Shown here: piece after piece, positions 1 through 8,700 of the stretch
Layout: each line of letters starts with the position of its first letter
How positions within the stretch are numbered: the first letter of the stretch is position 1
Source of the DNA: Bradyrhizobium cytisi
GTDB lineage: Bacteria; Pseudomonadota; Alphaproteobacteria; Rhizobiales; Xanthobacteraceae
Direction: 5' to 3'
Length of the DNA stretch: 64,000 nt
Assembly (NCBI RefSeq): GCF_008123515.1
Contig: NZ_VSSR01000033.1
Span: 1-64,000, forward strand
Notes under the pieces: generated by a model
Database searches by the model: none
Seen by the model: only the letters and a program-made list of their open reading frames with translations
Told to the model about the DNA's origin: nothing
Translations under genes and position numbers: made by a program

Positions 1-17
1 GCTGCGCTCGCAATGAC
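1..17. repeat. Right end of a dispersed palindromic repeat, cut by the window edge
   Basis: The first bases (GCTGCGCTCGCAATGACG) are identical to the right arm of the complete element at 5926-6005. Only the tail is inside the window. Confidence 0.75.
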
Positions 18-28
18 GGGCCCCCCGA

Positions 29-949
29 CTACCGCTCGAGATAGCCCAGTTCTTCGCTCATGATCTTGCGCGCATATTCGCCGAAGACATCGATCAACCG
101 GCCGCGCGCGGCATAGGGCGGATAGAGCAGCGCGATCGTGACGGGGACAGCAGGGTTGAAGGGACGCGCAATCAGGGCCGCGCCAGAGCTCTCGTCATGC
201 GCGGCAATCGGATTGATGATGCTGATGCCGAGACCCGCCGCGACCAGGGCACAGACGGATGCGCCCAGATCGGTCTCGGCAACGACGCGGCGCGTGACGC
301 CGGCCTGCGCAAAGATCATATCGATGCGATCGTGGAGCGGGCTCCCCGTGGCGAAGGAGATGAAGGCCTCATTGGCGAAATCGGCAGGGCGCAGCGTCTT
401 CTTCTGCGCAAGACGATGCGCCTTCGGCATGATCGCGACGCAACGGGTCTTGAGCACCGGCTCGACATGCACCCCCGCAACCTCGCCGTAAAGCATTGCG
501 AGCCCGGTGTCGCAAAGCCCGGAACTGACCCAGTCGTGCACGGCGCTCGCCGTGCCTGACCGGATCGAGATCATCACATGCGGATAGTCGACCTTGAAGC
601 GCGCCGCGATGCGCGTCAGCAGGCCGCCGGCCAGGCGCGGCATCGCCGCAACGCTTAGCCGACCCATGCCGAACGAGCGGATGCTGGCTGCGCTGGTCTC
701 CAGTCCCGCCAGGCCGATGAAAGTCTTCTCGACCTCCTGGAAAAAGCGCGATCCGTCCACGGTCGGACGGAGGCGGCCGCCGCTGCGGTCGAACAGCGGG
801 AATTGCGTGATCGCCTCCAACTGTCCGATCAGGCGGCTGATCTGGGGTTGCGAGGTATGCATGCGCTGAGCCGCCTGCGTCATCGATCCCGTCACGAAGA
901 CCGCCCGAAAAGCCTCCACATGCTTCAAGCCCATGCGTCTGGTGGCCAT
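29..949 (-). CDS. LysR-family transcriptional regulator
   Basis: A full-length LysR regulator of 306 residues if translation begins at MATRRMGLK. The N-terminal winged helix-turn-helix spans roughly residues 8-68 (SMTQAAQRMHTSQPQISRL is the recognition part), followed by the periplasmic-binding-like effector domain. An in-frame ATG 39 bases upstream (988) would add 13 residues but overlaps a TGAAA/TTTCA inverted repeat that looks like an operator, so 949 is preferred. It is divergent from an amino-acid binding protein gene starting at 1103 and probably controls that gene and the threonine aldolase behind it. The effector is unknown; an amino acid is a reasonable guess from the neighbours. Confidence 0.9.
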   Translation of the reverse strand: MATRRMGLKHVEAFRAVFVTGSMTQAAQRMHTSQPQISRLIGQLEAITQFPLFDRSGGRLRPTVDGSRFFQEVEKTFIGLAGLETSAASIRSFGMGRLSVAAMPRLAGGLLTRIAARFKVDYPHVMISIRSGTASAVHDWVSSGLCDTGLAMLYGEVAGVHVEPVLKTRCVAIMPKAHRLAQKKTLRPADFANEAFISFATGSPLHDRIDMIFAQAGVTRRVVAETDLGASVCALVAAGLGISIINPIAAHDESSGAALIARPFNPAVPVTIALLYPPYAARGRLIDVFGEYARKIMSEELGYLER

Positions 950-971
950 ATCAAATCCGTATAAGGGAGTG

Positions 972-1015
972 TGAAACTGGAATTTCATCAGATCGGTCTT
1001 TTGGACGATAGTCCA
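972..1015. promoter_or_regulatory. Candidate LysR operator region with two inverted repeats
   Basis: Between the divergent LysR gene and the binding-protein gene there are two perfect short inverted repeats: TGAAA (972-976) with TTTCA (983-987), and TGGAC (1002-1006) with GTCCA (1011-1015). LysR regulators usually bind such dyads in the shared promoter region of the divergent target. The assignment is inferred from position and symmetry only. Confidence 0.4.
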
Positions 1016-1102
1016 GAGCGTGACGCCGTTCGCACGGAGCTGCCCTATCGTTGCTCACCGAGCGCGGACGGCGTCACGAACATTCGCCAAGAGAGGGACG
1101 AC

Positions 1103-2023
1103 ATGAAAGCGACAACGATCAAGGCACTTGCCGCGGCGAGCGTCGCTGCAGGTCTTCTTTCCGGCGAGGCCATCGCCCAGGGTGCGGGCAGGCTGGACAA
1201 GATCCGTGAGACCGGCTCGATCACATTGGGGTATCCCGAGACCTCGGTGCCCTTCGCCTATCTCGACGGTAACCAGAAGCCGGTCGGCTACACCGTGGAA
1301 ATCTGTGAACAGGTGGTGCAGGCGATCAAGACGGCCCTCAAGCTCCCCAAGCTCGAGACTCGCTATAACCCCATCACCTCGGCGACACGCATTCAGCTGC
1401 TCGCCAACGGGACGATCGATCTCGAATGCGGCAACACGACCAATAATGTCGAGCGGCATAAACTTGCCGCCTTTGCTCCCACCACCTTCGTTGCGCAGGT
1501 CGTCCTCGTCGCGCGCAGGGATGGTGGGGTCGATGTCAACGACCCCACTTCGTTTCGTGGCAAGGCCATCTCCGCCCAGGCCGGCGGCCAGACTTTCAAG
1601 GTGATTACGCTGATCAACGCCAGGAACAATCTCGGCATCACGGTCGTGCCGGCCAAGGACACCGCCGAGACCTTCTTGTTGGTGTCGACGGGCCGGGTGG
1701 CCGGCTCAGCCAACGATGACGGTCTCGCTTATGCCACGGTCGCCTCGTCCAGGACGCCGGATGACTACCTGATCGGTAGCAAGGGTCTCGAGCTGGCGCC
1801 TTACGGTATCGTCGAACCCAAGGACGATCCTGCTTTCAAGAAGGTGGTCGACGAGGCCGTGATCGACATGATGAAGAGCGGACAGATTGCGGCGCTGTAC
1901 GACAAATATTTCAATTCACCGATTCCACCGCATGGCCTCAACCTGAAATTTCCAATGAGCGCCGCCCTCAAGCGGGCGCTGGCCAACCCGACCGATTCCG
2001 GCGACCCCGCAGTCTACGAATGA
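1103..2023 (+). CDS. Amino-acid ABC transporter periplasmic binding protein (family 3)
   Basis: A 306-residue periplasmic solute-binding protein of the SBP_bac_3 family, which delivers polar amino acids such as glutamate or aspartate to an ABC permease. Residues 1-24 form a signal peptide with a basic start, an Ala/Leu core and a likely cut after EAIAQ. The body has GSITLGYPETSVPFAY and PVGYTVEIC, typical of the GltI-like group. The ATG at 1103 follows GAGAGGGACGAC; longer readings upstream would destroy the signal peptide. No permease or ATPase gene is adjacent, so it is an orphan binding protein. It lies 27 bases before the threonine aldolase and divergent from the LysR gene. Confidence 0.88.
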   Translation: MKATTIKALAAASVAAGLLSGEAIAQGAGRLDKIRETGSITLGYPETSVPFAYLDGNQKPVGYTVEICEQVVQAIKTALKLPKLETRYNPITSATRIQLLANGTIDLECGNTTNNVERHKLAAFAPTTFVAQVVLVARRDGGVDVNDPTSFRGKAISAQAGGQTFKVITLINARNNLGITVVPAKDTAETFLLVSTGRVAGSANDDGLAYATVASSRTPDDYLIGSKGLELAPYGIVEPKDDPAFKKVVDEAVIDMMKSGQIAALYDKYFNSPIPPHGLNLKFPMSAALKRALANPTDSGDPAVYE

Positions 2024-2050
2024 CGCACCAAGTGCTCTAGAGGTCCCGCA

Positions 2051-3121
2051 ATGGCACATCGACACGACACGAGTCTGACGGGCGCTGAGTTGCCACCGAT
2101 CGACCTGCGCAGCGATACGGTCACCAAGCCGACCGAAGCGATGTATGCCCGCATGGCCTCGGCGCCGCTCGGTGATGACGGGCTGGATGGCGACCCCACG
2201 GTGCAGGAGCTCGAGGCCGTCGCAGCTGCGGCGTTGGGCAAGGACGCCGGCCTGTTTGTGCCGAGCTGCACCATGGCCAATCTGTTGGCGACGCTGGCGC
2301 AGTCGCAGCGCAGCGAACAGATCGTGCTGGAGGCGAATGCTCATATGTACAGCTCCGAACGTGGGGCGGCGACGTTTACCGGGCAGTTCTACCTCGCCAT
2401 TGCCGGAAGCGACGGCGCGATGGACCTGAATTTGCTGGAAGACGCCTTGCAGGGCGAAGGGCTCAAGCTCAGGACCGCCCTTGTCGCGATGGAAACCTCG
2501 CACAACAACGCGAGCGGCGCCGTGCTGCCGCTGGAGCATATGCAGGCCGTGCACGCCATGGCCTCGGCCCGCGGCGTTCCGGTGCATCTCGACGGCGCGC
2601 GGCTCTTCAACGCCGCGGTCGCGCTCGAAACGGTGCCGGCCGAGGTTGCGAGGCATAGCGACACGGTCTCGCTGTGTCTGTCGAAGGGCCTGAGCGCGCC
2701 GGCCGGTGCTGTGCTCGCCGGGCCGCGCGCCGTGATCGACCGGAGCCGCAGGTTTCGCCGGATGCTGGGAGGCACGCAGCGCCAGATCGGCATCCTGGCT
2801 GCCGCCGGCCTCGAGGCGGTTCAGGTCATGGGTGCGCGTCTGGGCGAGGACCACCGGCGTGCGCGAGCCCTGAGTGATGCGCTGAACGCGATCGGTCCAA
2901 AGCTCAGCGCGACAATCCCGCAGACGAATATCGTGCAGGTCGATGTCTCTCTCTCCGGGCGCGACAGTGCCGCGTGGTCAGGGGCGCTCGAGAAGGCGGG
3001 GCTGAGGGCCAGGCCCTGGGGGCGGCGTCGCTTGCGCTGTGTGACCCATCGCCATATCGACGATGCCGACATTGATCGCGCTGTCGCGGCATTTCGCACC
3101 GTGGCTGGAGTTTTGGCTTAG
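2051..3121 (+). CDS. ltaE: Low-specificity L-threonine aldolase
   Basis: A PLP enzyme of fold type I, 356 residues, that cleaves L-threonine or L-allo-threonine to glycine and acetaldehyde in the cytoplasm. The N-terminal IDLRSDTVTKPT motif is a family hallmark, HLDGAR carries the cofactor-binding Asp181, and Lys212 in CLSKGLSAPAG is the expected Schiff-base lysine. The length fits the family. It begins 27 bases after the amino-acid binding protein and is probably co-transcribed with it, so the pair may take up and split beta-hydroxy amino acids under the LysR regulator. A related aldolase acting on other beta-hydroxy amino acids cannot be excluded. Confidence 0.9.
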   Translation: MAHRHDTSLTGAELPPIDLRSDTVTKPTEAMYARMASAPLGDDGLDGDPTVQELEAVAAAALGKDAGLFVPSCTMANLLATLAQSQRSEQIVLEANAHMYSSERGAATFTGQFYLAIAGSDGAMDLNLLEDALQGEGLKLRTALVAMETSHNNASGAVLPLEHMQAVHAMASARGVPVHLDGARLFNAAVALETVPAEVARHSDTVSLCLSKGLSAPAGAVLAGPRAVIDRSRRFRRMLGGTQRQIGILAAAGLEAVQVMGARLGEDHRRARALSDALNAIGPKLSATIPQTNIVQVDVSLSGRDSAAWSGALEKAGLRARPWGRRRLRCVTHRHIDDADIDRAVAAFRTVAGVLA

Positions 3122-3130
3122 ACTCTCTCC

Positions 3131-3252
3131 GCCGTCATTGCGAGGAGCCCGCGACAAAATCGCGAAGCGATTTTGCGCTGGTGCGACGAAGCAATCCAGA
3201 CTATCTCCAAGGATGCATTTCTGGATTGCTTCGCTTCGCTCGCAATGACGGC
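3131..3252. repeat. Dispersed palindromic repeat (CGTCATTGCGA class), long copy
   Basis: The ends GCCGTCATTG and CAATGACGGC are perfect inverses and the inner arms GAAGCAATCCAGA and TCTGGATTGCTTC also pair. This copy is longer than the others because of an extra small palindrome (CAAAATCGCGAAGCGATTTTG) near 3154-3174. It lies between the convergent ltaE and nucleoside transporter genes, where it could act as a bidirectional terminator or RNA stabiliser. Confidence 0.85.
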
Positions 3253-3260
3253 GGAGAGAC

Positions 3261-4511
3261 TTACGTCAACACCCCCACGATCGCGCCCATCAGACACGTC
3301 GTCAGCGTGCCTGACACGATCGATTTGAGCCCTAGCGCATTGATTTCGTCGCGCCGCTCCGGTGCCATGACGCCGAGCCCTCCGATCATGATGCCGAGGC
3401 TGGCGAAATTGGCGAAGCCGCACATCGCGTAGAGCATGATCAGGCGCGAGCGCGGATCGAGCGTGCCCGGCGGCAGCTTCGAGAAGTCGACATAGGCGAT
3501 CAGTTCGTTGAGCACGGTCTTGGTGCCCATCAGGCTGCCGGCGGTGACGGCCTGATCCCAGGGCAGCCCCATCAGCCAGCACACTGGCGCCATCACGAGG
3601 CCCAGCAGGCGCTGCAACGAGATTGCGGCGCCGCCGATGTTTGGCAGCAGGCCAAGGATGGCGTTGACGAGGTAGACCAGCGCCACCAGCACCAGCAGCA
3701 TCGCGACGATGTTGATCAGCAACTCGATCCCCGCGCTCGTGCCCTTCACGATCGCATCCATCGTGCTGGAGACTTCCATCTTGGGATCCTCCAGCGCGCC
3801 GCCGGTGCGCTTGCCGGTTGTCTCCGGCACCATGATCAGGCTGACGAGGATCGCGGCCGGTGCGCCCAGTACGGAGGCAATGACGAAATGCGCGGCCGCG
3901 TCGGGGATCAGCGGCGCCAGCAGCGTCGCATAGAGCACCAGCACGGTGCCGGCGATGCCCGCCATGCCGCCGGTCATCACCAGGAACAATTCGCTTCGGC
4001 TCATCTGCACCAGATACGGCCGCACGAACAGCGGCGCCTCGACCATGCCGAGGAAGATGTTGGCGGCGGTCGAAAGCCCGACCGCGCCGCCGACGCCGAG
4101 CGTGCGCTCGAGCAGCCAGGCCATGCCGCGCACGATCGGGGGCAGCACGCGCCAATAGAACAGCAGCGTCGTCAGCACGCTCATCACCAGCACGATCGGC
4201 AGCGCCTGGAACGCCAGGATGAAATCGGCGCCCGGCGTCTTCAGGTCGAAGGGCAGGGGACCTCCGCCGACATAGCCGAACACGAATGAGGAGCCGGCGC
4301 GCGAGGCCGCGGAGATGGCGCCGACCGCGTCGTTGATGGCGCCGAAGGCATGCGCCACGATCGGCACCTTCAAGAGCACGATCGCGGTGACGAAGGTCAC
4401 GACAAGGCCGATCAGCGCCTGCCGAAGCGAGACCGCGCGGCGATTCTCCGCCAGCGCGAACGCGATCAGCAGCAATGCGAAAACGCCGAGTGTCGATTGC
4501 AGCCGCAGCAT
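3261..4511 (-). CDS. Concentrative nucleoside transporter (CNT/NupC family)
   Basis: A polytopic inner-membrane protein of 416 residues that imports nucleosides with a proton or sodium gradient. The order matches the family: a short N-terminal helical region, the gate domain around residues 90-180, and the conserved signature GVGGAVGLSTAANIFLGMVE followed by APLFVRPYL near residues 145-175, with the C-terminal transporter core after it. The length is normal for bacterial CNT proteins. It is alone on its strand, convergent with ltaE and divergent from the MFS gene at 4669. Which nucleosides it carries is not visible from the sequence. Confidence 0.9.
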   Translation of the reverse strand: MLRLQSTLGVFALLLIAFALAENRRAVSLRQALIGLVVTFVTAIVLLKVPIVAHAFGAINDAVGAISAASRAGSSFVFGYVGGGPLPFDLKTPGADFILAFQALPIVLVMSVLTTLLFYWRVLPPIVRGMAWLLERTLGVGGAVGLSTAANIFLGMVEAPLFVRPYLVQMSRSELFLVMTGGMAGIAGTVLVLYATLLAPLIPDAAAHFVIASVLGAPAAILVSLIMVPETTGKRTGGALEDPKMEVSSTMDAIVKGTSAGIELLINIVAMLLVLVALVYLVNAILGLLPNIGGAAISLQRLLGLVMAPVCWLMGLPWDQAVTAGSLMGTKTVLNELIAYVDFSKLPPGTLDPRSRLIMLYAMCGFANFASLGIMIGGLGVMAPERRDEINALGLKSIVSGTLTTCLMGAIVGVLT

Positions 4512-4668
4512 GATGTCCCCAAACCCCCGTGATTATGGCCGCGCCTGCGTTGCAAACGCAATGCCGGATGGCCCCAGGTGCCGCCCGCTGTTGACAAGCA
4601 GGCCCGCGTCAGCCACGCGAGGCACCTCGATACCAGGGGCGGACCAGCCGAGCGTGACCGAAGAGGCG

Positions 4669-5907
4669 ATGCCAGAACAGCCAGTTTCAGCCGGTCCGGC
4701 GGTCAGCGCCGGTGAGCTCCTCCGCCACCGCGCCTTCCTGTTCTTCCTGCTCTCGCGCAGCCTGTCACGCTTTTCCAGCCAGATCGCGGCGGTCGCAATC
4801 GGCTGGCAGATCTACGACCTCACCGGCTCGGCCTTCGACCTCGGCATGGTCGGCCTTGTGCAATTCGCGCCCACCGCGCTGCTCGTCTTCGTCGCCGGCC
4901 ACGCCGCCGACCGTTTCGAGCGCAAGCGCGTGGTCCAGCTCTGCCAGCTCGTGGAAGCCGCGACCGCGCTCTATCTCGCAGGGATCACCTATCTCGGCGC
5001 GGTCAGCGAGGTGCAGATTTTCGTCGCGACCTTCGTGCTTGGCATCGCCGGCGCCTTCGAGAGCCCGACCACGGCGGCGCTCTTGCCGCTGATCGCGCCG
5101 CAGGGATCGCTCCAGCGCGCAACGGCAGTCGCAAGTGGCGCAGGGCAGGTCGCGACCATCACGGGGCCGGCGCTCGGCGGCTTTGCCTATGCGATCGCAC
5201 CGCATCTGGCCTATGCGGTGATGCTGCTGTTCTGGATCCTCGGGATGATTTTGACCGGCTTCATCCAGCCGCGCCCGCAGGCGGTCGCCAAGGAGGGGAC
5301 GAGCTCGGACAATATCTTTGCCGGCGTTCGCTTCATCCGCAGCAATCCGGCGATCCTCGGCACCATCTCGCTCGACCTGTTCGCCGTGCTGTTCGGCGGC
5401 GTCACCGCACTGCTGCCGATCTACGCCCGCGACATTCTCCAGACCGGCCCGATGGGACTCGGCGTGTTGCGGGCGGCGCCAGCCGTCGGCGCACTGCTGA
5501 TGACCATGGTGCTGGCGCGCCATGCCATCACGCGGCATGTGGGCCTGCGCATGTTCCAGGCGGTGATCGTGTTCGGGGTCGCCACGATCGTGTTCGCGCT
5601 GTCGTCCTGGATGTGGCTGTCGGTGCTGTCGCTCGCGATCCTGGGTGCGGCCGACACCATCAGCGTCGTGATCCGCTTCTCGCTGGTGCAGCTCTCAACC
5701 CCCGACGAGATGCGCGGCCGCGTCGGCGCGGTCAATTTCCTCTTCATCAACGCCTCGAACCAGCTCGGCCAGTTCGAGAGCGGACTGACGGCCGCGCTGT
5801 TCGGCGCCATGCCCGCCGCCGTGCTCGGCGGCGTCTGCACCGTCGCGGTGGCGCTGCTCTGGATGAAGCTGTTCCCCACCCTGCGGCAGGTGGAAACGCT
5901 GGAATAG
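4669..5907 (+). CDS. MFS transporter, EntS-like (MFS_3)
   Basis: A 12-helix major facilitator of 412 residues resembling the enterobactin-exporter-like MFS_3 group. Helix 1 begins at RHRAFLFFLLSRSLSRFSSQ and includes IGWQIYDLTGSAFDLGMVGL, a strong signature of this subfamily; the loop motif GHAADRFERKRV follows helix 2. The start at 4669 (MPEQPVSAG) gives a short hydrophilic N-terminus; an in-frame ATG at 4561 would add an unlikely Pro/Arg-rich extension. It is single, divergent from the CNT gene. The substrate is unknown. Confidence 0.88.
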   Translation: MPEQPVSAGPAVSAGELLRHRAFLFFLLSRSLSRFSSQIAAVAIGWQIYDLTGSAFDLGMVGLVQFAPTALLVFVAGHAADRFERKRVVQLCQLVEAATALYLAGITYLGAVSEVQIFVATFVLGIAGAFESPTTAALLPLIAPQGSLQRATAVASGAGQVATITGPALGGFAYAIAPHLAYAVMLLFWILGMILTGFIQPRPQAVAKEGTSSDNIFAGVRFIRSNPAILGTISLDLFAVLFGGVTALLPIYARDILQTGPMGLGVLRAAPAVGALLMTMVLARHAITRHVGLRMFQAVIVFGVATIVFALSSWMWLSVLSLAILGAADTISVVIRFSLVQLSTPDEMRGRVGAVNFLFINASNQLGQFESGLTAALFGAMPAAVLGGVCTVAVALLWMKLFPTLRQVETLE

Positions 5908-5925
5908 CGGGCTCGCTCTCTCCCC

Positions 5926-6005
5926 CGTCATTGCGAGCGCAGCGAAGCAATCCAGAATCTCGCCGCGACGACGGACTGGATTGCTTCGCTGCGCTCGCAA
6001 TGACG
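5926..6005. repeat. Dispersed palindromic repeat (CGTCATTGCGA class)
   Basis: CGTCATTGCGAGCGCAGCG at the left is the inverse of CGCTGCGCTCGCAATGACG at the right, with the second pair GAAGCAATCCAG/CTGGATTGCTTC inside. It lies 18 bases after the MFS stop, between convergent genes. Confidence 0.85.
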
Positions 6006-6076
6006 ATTGTGGAGACAGCGCGCGGACTTACGCCGCGTCACCCCTGCAGCCGAGCAGCAGTAAGCGTCCTTGGCGC

Positions 6077-6100
6077 CTACTGTGCATGGGGTTGTTTTCG
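6077..6100. repeat. 24-base exact repeat, copy 1
   Basis: The 24-mer beginning CTACTGTGCATGGGGTTG is repeated exactly at 50893-50916. Both copies lie just past the stop codon of a minus-strand gene. Confidence 0.7.
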
Positions 6101-6110
6101 CGTTTTGAGT

Positions 6111-6869
6111 TCAGCCGCGTCCCACGAACGGCATCTTGGTGGCCATGACGGTCATGGTCAGCACGTTGGCATCGAGCGGCAGGCCGGCCATGTAGGCGAC
6201 GGCATCGCCGACCGCTTTCGCATCCATGCGCGGCTCGTGCTTGGTGGTGCCGTCCGGCTGCAGCACGCCCGGGCCGTTGACCATGCGGTCGGTCATGGGC
6301 GTGGCGGCATTGCCGATGTCGACCTGGCCGACCGCGATGTCATACATGCGGCCGTCGAGGTTGGAGGCCTTGGTGAGGCCGGTGATGGCGTGCTTGGTCG
6401 AGGTGTAGGCCGCCGAGAACGGCCGCGGCGCATGCGCCGAGATCGAGCCGTTGTTGATGATGCGCCCGCCGCGCGGGCTCTGGTCCTTCATAATGCGGAA
6501 GGCGTGCTGGGTGCACAGGAACGGGCCGGTGAGGTTGGTGTTCACCACCGCCTGCCACTGCTCGAGGCTGAGGTCCTCGAAGTTGACGGCGGGTGCGCCC
6601 ATGCCGGCGTTGTTGAACAGCACGTCGAGCCGGCCGCAGGTCGCCTTCACCTTGTCGAACAGCGCGGCGATCGAGTCCGGCTTGGTCATGTCGGCGGTGA
6701 TGCACAGGCTCTTGCCTGCTGGGCCGAGCTTCGCGGTCTCCTCGAGCATGTCGAGCCGGCGCCCGACCAGCACCACGGTGAAGCCGATGTTCATCAGCGC
6801 CAGCGACGCGGCGCGCCCGACGCCGGTGCCCGCACCGGTCACCAATGCGATCTTTTTTGCTTCGCTCAT
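6111..6869 (-). CDS. Short-chain dehydrogenase/reductase (SDR)
   Basis: A classical SDR of 252 residues. The NAD(P)-binding motif TGAGTGVG spans residues 11-18, NNAG 86-89, and the catalytic Ser142, Tyr155 and Lys159 (YTSTK) are all present. Arg37-Arg38 after the second strand (LVGRRLD) suggests NADP(H) preference. The C-terminus ends VMATKMPFVGRG, a pattern seen in SDRs of this group. Its start lies 24 bases after the Anbu peptidase stop, so it may be the last gene of that transcription unit, though it has no obvious role there. The substrate is unknown. Confidence 0.9.
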   Translation of the reverse strand: MSEAKKIALVTGAGTGVGRAASLALMNIGFTVVLVGRRLDMLEETAKLGPAGKSLCITADMTKPDSIAALFDKVKATCGRLDVLFNNAGMGAPAVNFEDLSLEQWQAVVNTNLTGPFLCTQHAFRIMKDQSPRGGRIINNGSISAHAPRPFSAAYTSTKHAITGLTKASNLDGRMYDIAVGQVDIGNAATPMTDRMVNGPGVLQPDGTTKHEPRMDAKAVGDAVAYMAGLPLDANVLTMTVMATKMPFVGRG

Positions 6870-6893
6870 CGTTTCCTGCCTTTTCTTCAGTTG

Positions 6894-7652
6894 TCAGGTT
6901 TTCGGTTCTTTTTCGTTCTTGTAGGGCGGACGCGGAATATTCTGATGCGCCGCGCGCAACGCCGCCGACCAGCGCGAGCGCAGGTCGTGGAAGTAGGGCT
7001 CGCCTGCCTCGATGCGATGGTTGAGATCGGCGTCGCATGCATCCGCGCGCACCACCAGCACGTCGATGGGGAGGCCGACGCCGAGGTTCGAGCGCATGGT
7101 CGAATCCATCGAGATCAGGCCGGTCTTCAGTGCCTCGTAGAGCTCGACGTCGTAATGCATGGCGCGGTCGAGCACCGGCTTGCCGTATTTGTGCTCGCCG
7201 ATCTGCAGGTAGGGTGTATCGGTGGTGCACTCGATGAAATTGCCGGCGGTGTAGACCATGAACAGGCGCATGCGCGCACCCTTGATCTGGCCGCCGAACA
7301 GGAAGGAGACGTCGAAGGAGACGTCCTCGGATTTCAGCGCCGGCCCTTCGGTCGCGTGCACCGCCCGGATCGCCCGGCCGATGCGCTGGGCGGCCTGGAA
7401 CATGGTCGGCGCGTTCATCAGCGTCTCGATCTCACCCGTGTCGGGGTCTTCCAGGCCCTCGGTCAGGGTGGAGAGCACCGACTGGCTGATGGCGAGGTTG
7501 CCGGCGCTGGCGATCGCCATGATGCGGTCGCCGGGCTTGGAGAAGATATGCAGCTTGCGGAAGGTCGAGACATTGTCGAGGCCGGCATTGGTGCGGGTGT
7601 CGGCGATCATGACCAGCCCGTCCCGAACCAGGATTCCACAACAATAGGTCAT
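6894..7652 (-). CDS. Anbu (proteasome-like) N-terminal nucleophile peptidase
   Basis: A 252-residue homolog of proteasome beta subunits belonging to the Anbu/bacterial proteasome homolog group. After removal of Met the chain begins with Thr1 (MTYCC), and Asp17 (IADTRTNAG) and Lys32 (FRKLHIF) occupy the positions of the proteasome catalytic triad. MAIASAGNLAISQS corresponds to the conserved SAG strand. Known Anbu proteins form open ring or helical assemblies in the cytoplasm with poorly defined proteolytic activity. It sits with transglutaminase, alpha-E and ATP-grasp genes on the same strand, the recurrent Anbu neighbourhood, which implies a role in cutting or maturing a ligated peptide product. 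Confidence 0.92.
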   Translation of the reverse strand: MTYCCGILVRDGLVMIADTRTNAGLDNVSTFRKLHIFSKPGDRIMAIASAGNLAISQSVLSTLTEGLEDPDTGEIETLMNAPTMFQAAQRIGRAIRAVHATEGPALKSEDVSFDVSFLFGGQIKGARMRLFMVYTAGNFIECTTDTPYLQIGEHKYGKPVLDRAMHYDVELYEALKTGLISMDSTMRSNLGVGLPIDVLVVRADACDADLNHRIEAGEPYFHDLRSRWSAALRAAHQNIPRPPYKNEKEPKT

Positions 7653-7754
7653 TTCCAGTCCCCGACGCGTTTTGGCTCAAGCAACAGCTAGTTGCGCGGA
7701 ATTACTAGCCAATTTCAAAGGGCCGGTCCAATCCCAATGCGCCCCTGAATGAAG

Positions 7755-8603
7755 CTAGCTCTGCCGCTGCGACTGCGACTGCGATTGGCCGCCGCGGCCG
7801 GCCTGCTCGACCTTGACCGCGACCGTCAGCGTCTCCGCGCCGCCGCCATAGCGGGTGCCGCGCACCGGTGCTGCGCCGAGATAATCGAGCCCGATCGCGA
7901 CGCGGACATGGGCGTCGGTGGTGCAGATGCTGTTGGCGGGATCGAAGCCGACCCAGCCGAGATCGGGAACATAGGCTTCCGCCCAGGCATGGCCGGCGTC
8001 CTGATGCACGGTGCCGTCGGAGCGCAGGAAGTGTCCGGAGACGAAGCGCGCCGGCACGCCGCCGGTGCGGGCGCAGGCGATGAAGATATGCGCGTAGTCC
8101 TGGCAGACGCCGCGCTTGAGCGTGAACGCCTCGGCCGCCGACGTGCCGCTGTTGGTTGGATCTTCGTCGAAGGTCATGTGGTCGCTGATTTGCGACATCA
8201 GCGTGTGCAGGAAGCCGAGCCTGTCGGTCTCGGCCTCGCTGCGCAACTGCCGCGCGACCGCTGCCATCGCCGGATTGACAGTAGTGAGATCGGTGGTGCG
8301 CAGAAACATGTCGGCGGGAAAGCGCTCGTCGGCGCCGCGCAGCACACCGCCGGTATCGTGGGTCTCGATCAGCCCTTCGGCGGTGATCTTGATGTCGGAG
8401 ACCGGCCCGCAGGACAGCACATGGGTGACATTGCCGAAGGCGTCCTCATGGATGTCGAGCTTGGTGTCGGTCGAGACGTCGATCTGCCATTCCGCCACAT
8501 ATTGCCCGTCATGACTGCCCGGCGTCATGCGCAGGATCTGGATCACGCTCGTCGCCGGCGGTTCGTAGCGATAGGTCGTGGTATGCAAAATTCGCAGGCG
8601 CAT
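7755..8603 (-). CDS. Transglutaminase-like cysteine protease/amidase
   Basis: A 282-residue cytoplasmic protein with the bacterial transglutaminase N-terminal beta region (LRILHTTTYRYEPPA) followed by a papain-like transglutaminase core. The triad is intact: Cys167 in KRGVCQDYAH, His205 in DAGHAWAEAY and Asp221 in GFDPANS. The last ten residues are a Gln/Ser tail (QSQSQSQRQS) encoded by a CTG/CGA-rich microrepeat on the plus strand near 7755-7790, which looks like a recent slippage product. It lies between the Anbu peptidase and the alpha-E gene. Proteins of this type probably hydrolyse or transfer amide bonds of a peptide substrate; the substrate is unknown. Confidence 0.9.
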   Translation of the reverse strand: MRLRILHTTTYRYEPPATSVIQILRMTPGSHDGQYVAEWQIDVSTDTKLDIHEDAFGNVTHVLSCGPVSDIKITAEGLIETHDTGGVLRGADERFPADMFLRTTDLTTVNPAMAAVARQLRSEAETDRLGFLHTLMSQISDHMTFDEDPTNSGTSAAEAFTLKRGVCQDYAHIFIACARTGGVPARFVSGHFLRSDGTVHQDAGHAWAEAYVPDLGWVGFDPANSICTTDAHVRVAIGLDYLGAAPVRGTRYGGGAETLTVAVKVEQAGRGGQSQSQSQRQS

Positions 8604-8623
8604 GGTGGACCATGGTTTCTATG

Positions 8624-8696
8624 CGTCATTCCGGGACGATGCGATAGCATCGCTCGAGATTCCGGGTCTGGTCCTTCGGACCACCCCGGAATGACG
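8624..8696. repeat. Dispersed palindromic repeat (CGTCATTCCGGG class)
   Basis: CGTCATTCCGGG at the left and CCCCGGAATGACG at the right pair as inverted ends, with two inner hairpins (GATGCGATAGCATC and GGTCCTTCGGACC). It lies between the transglutaminase start and the alpha-E stop, so the cluster may be interrupted by RNA structure here. Confidence 0.85.
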
Positions 8697-8700
8697 AAGG

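Noticed and set aside
5613..7691. Plus-strand open frame of 692 codons over the SDR and Anbu genes
   Set aside because: It runs antisense to two genes with intact motifs and its translation is His/Arg/Gly-rich with no family features; long shadow frames are usual in GC-rich DNA.
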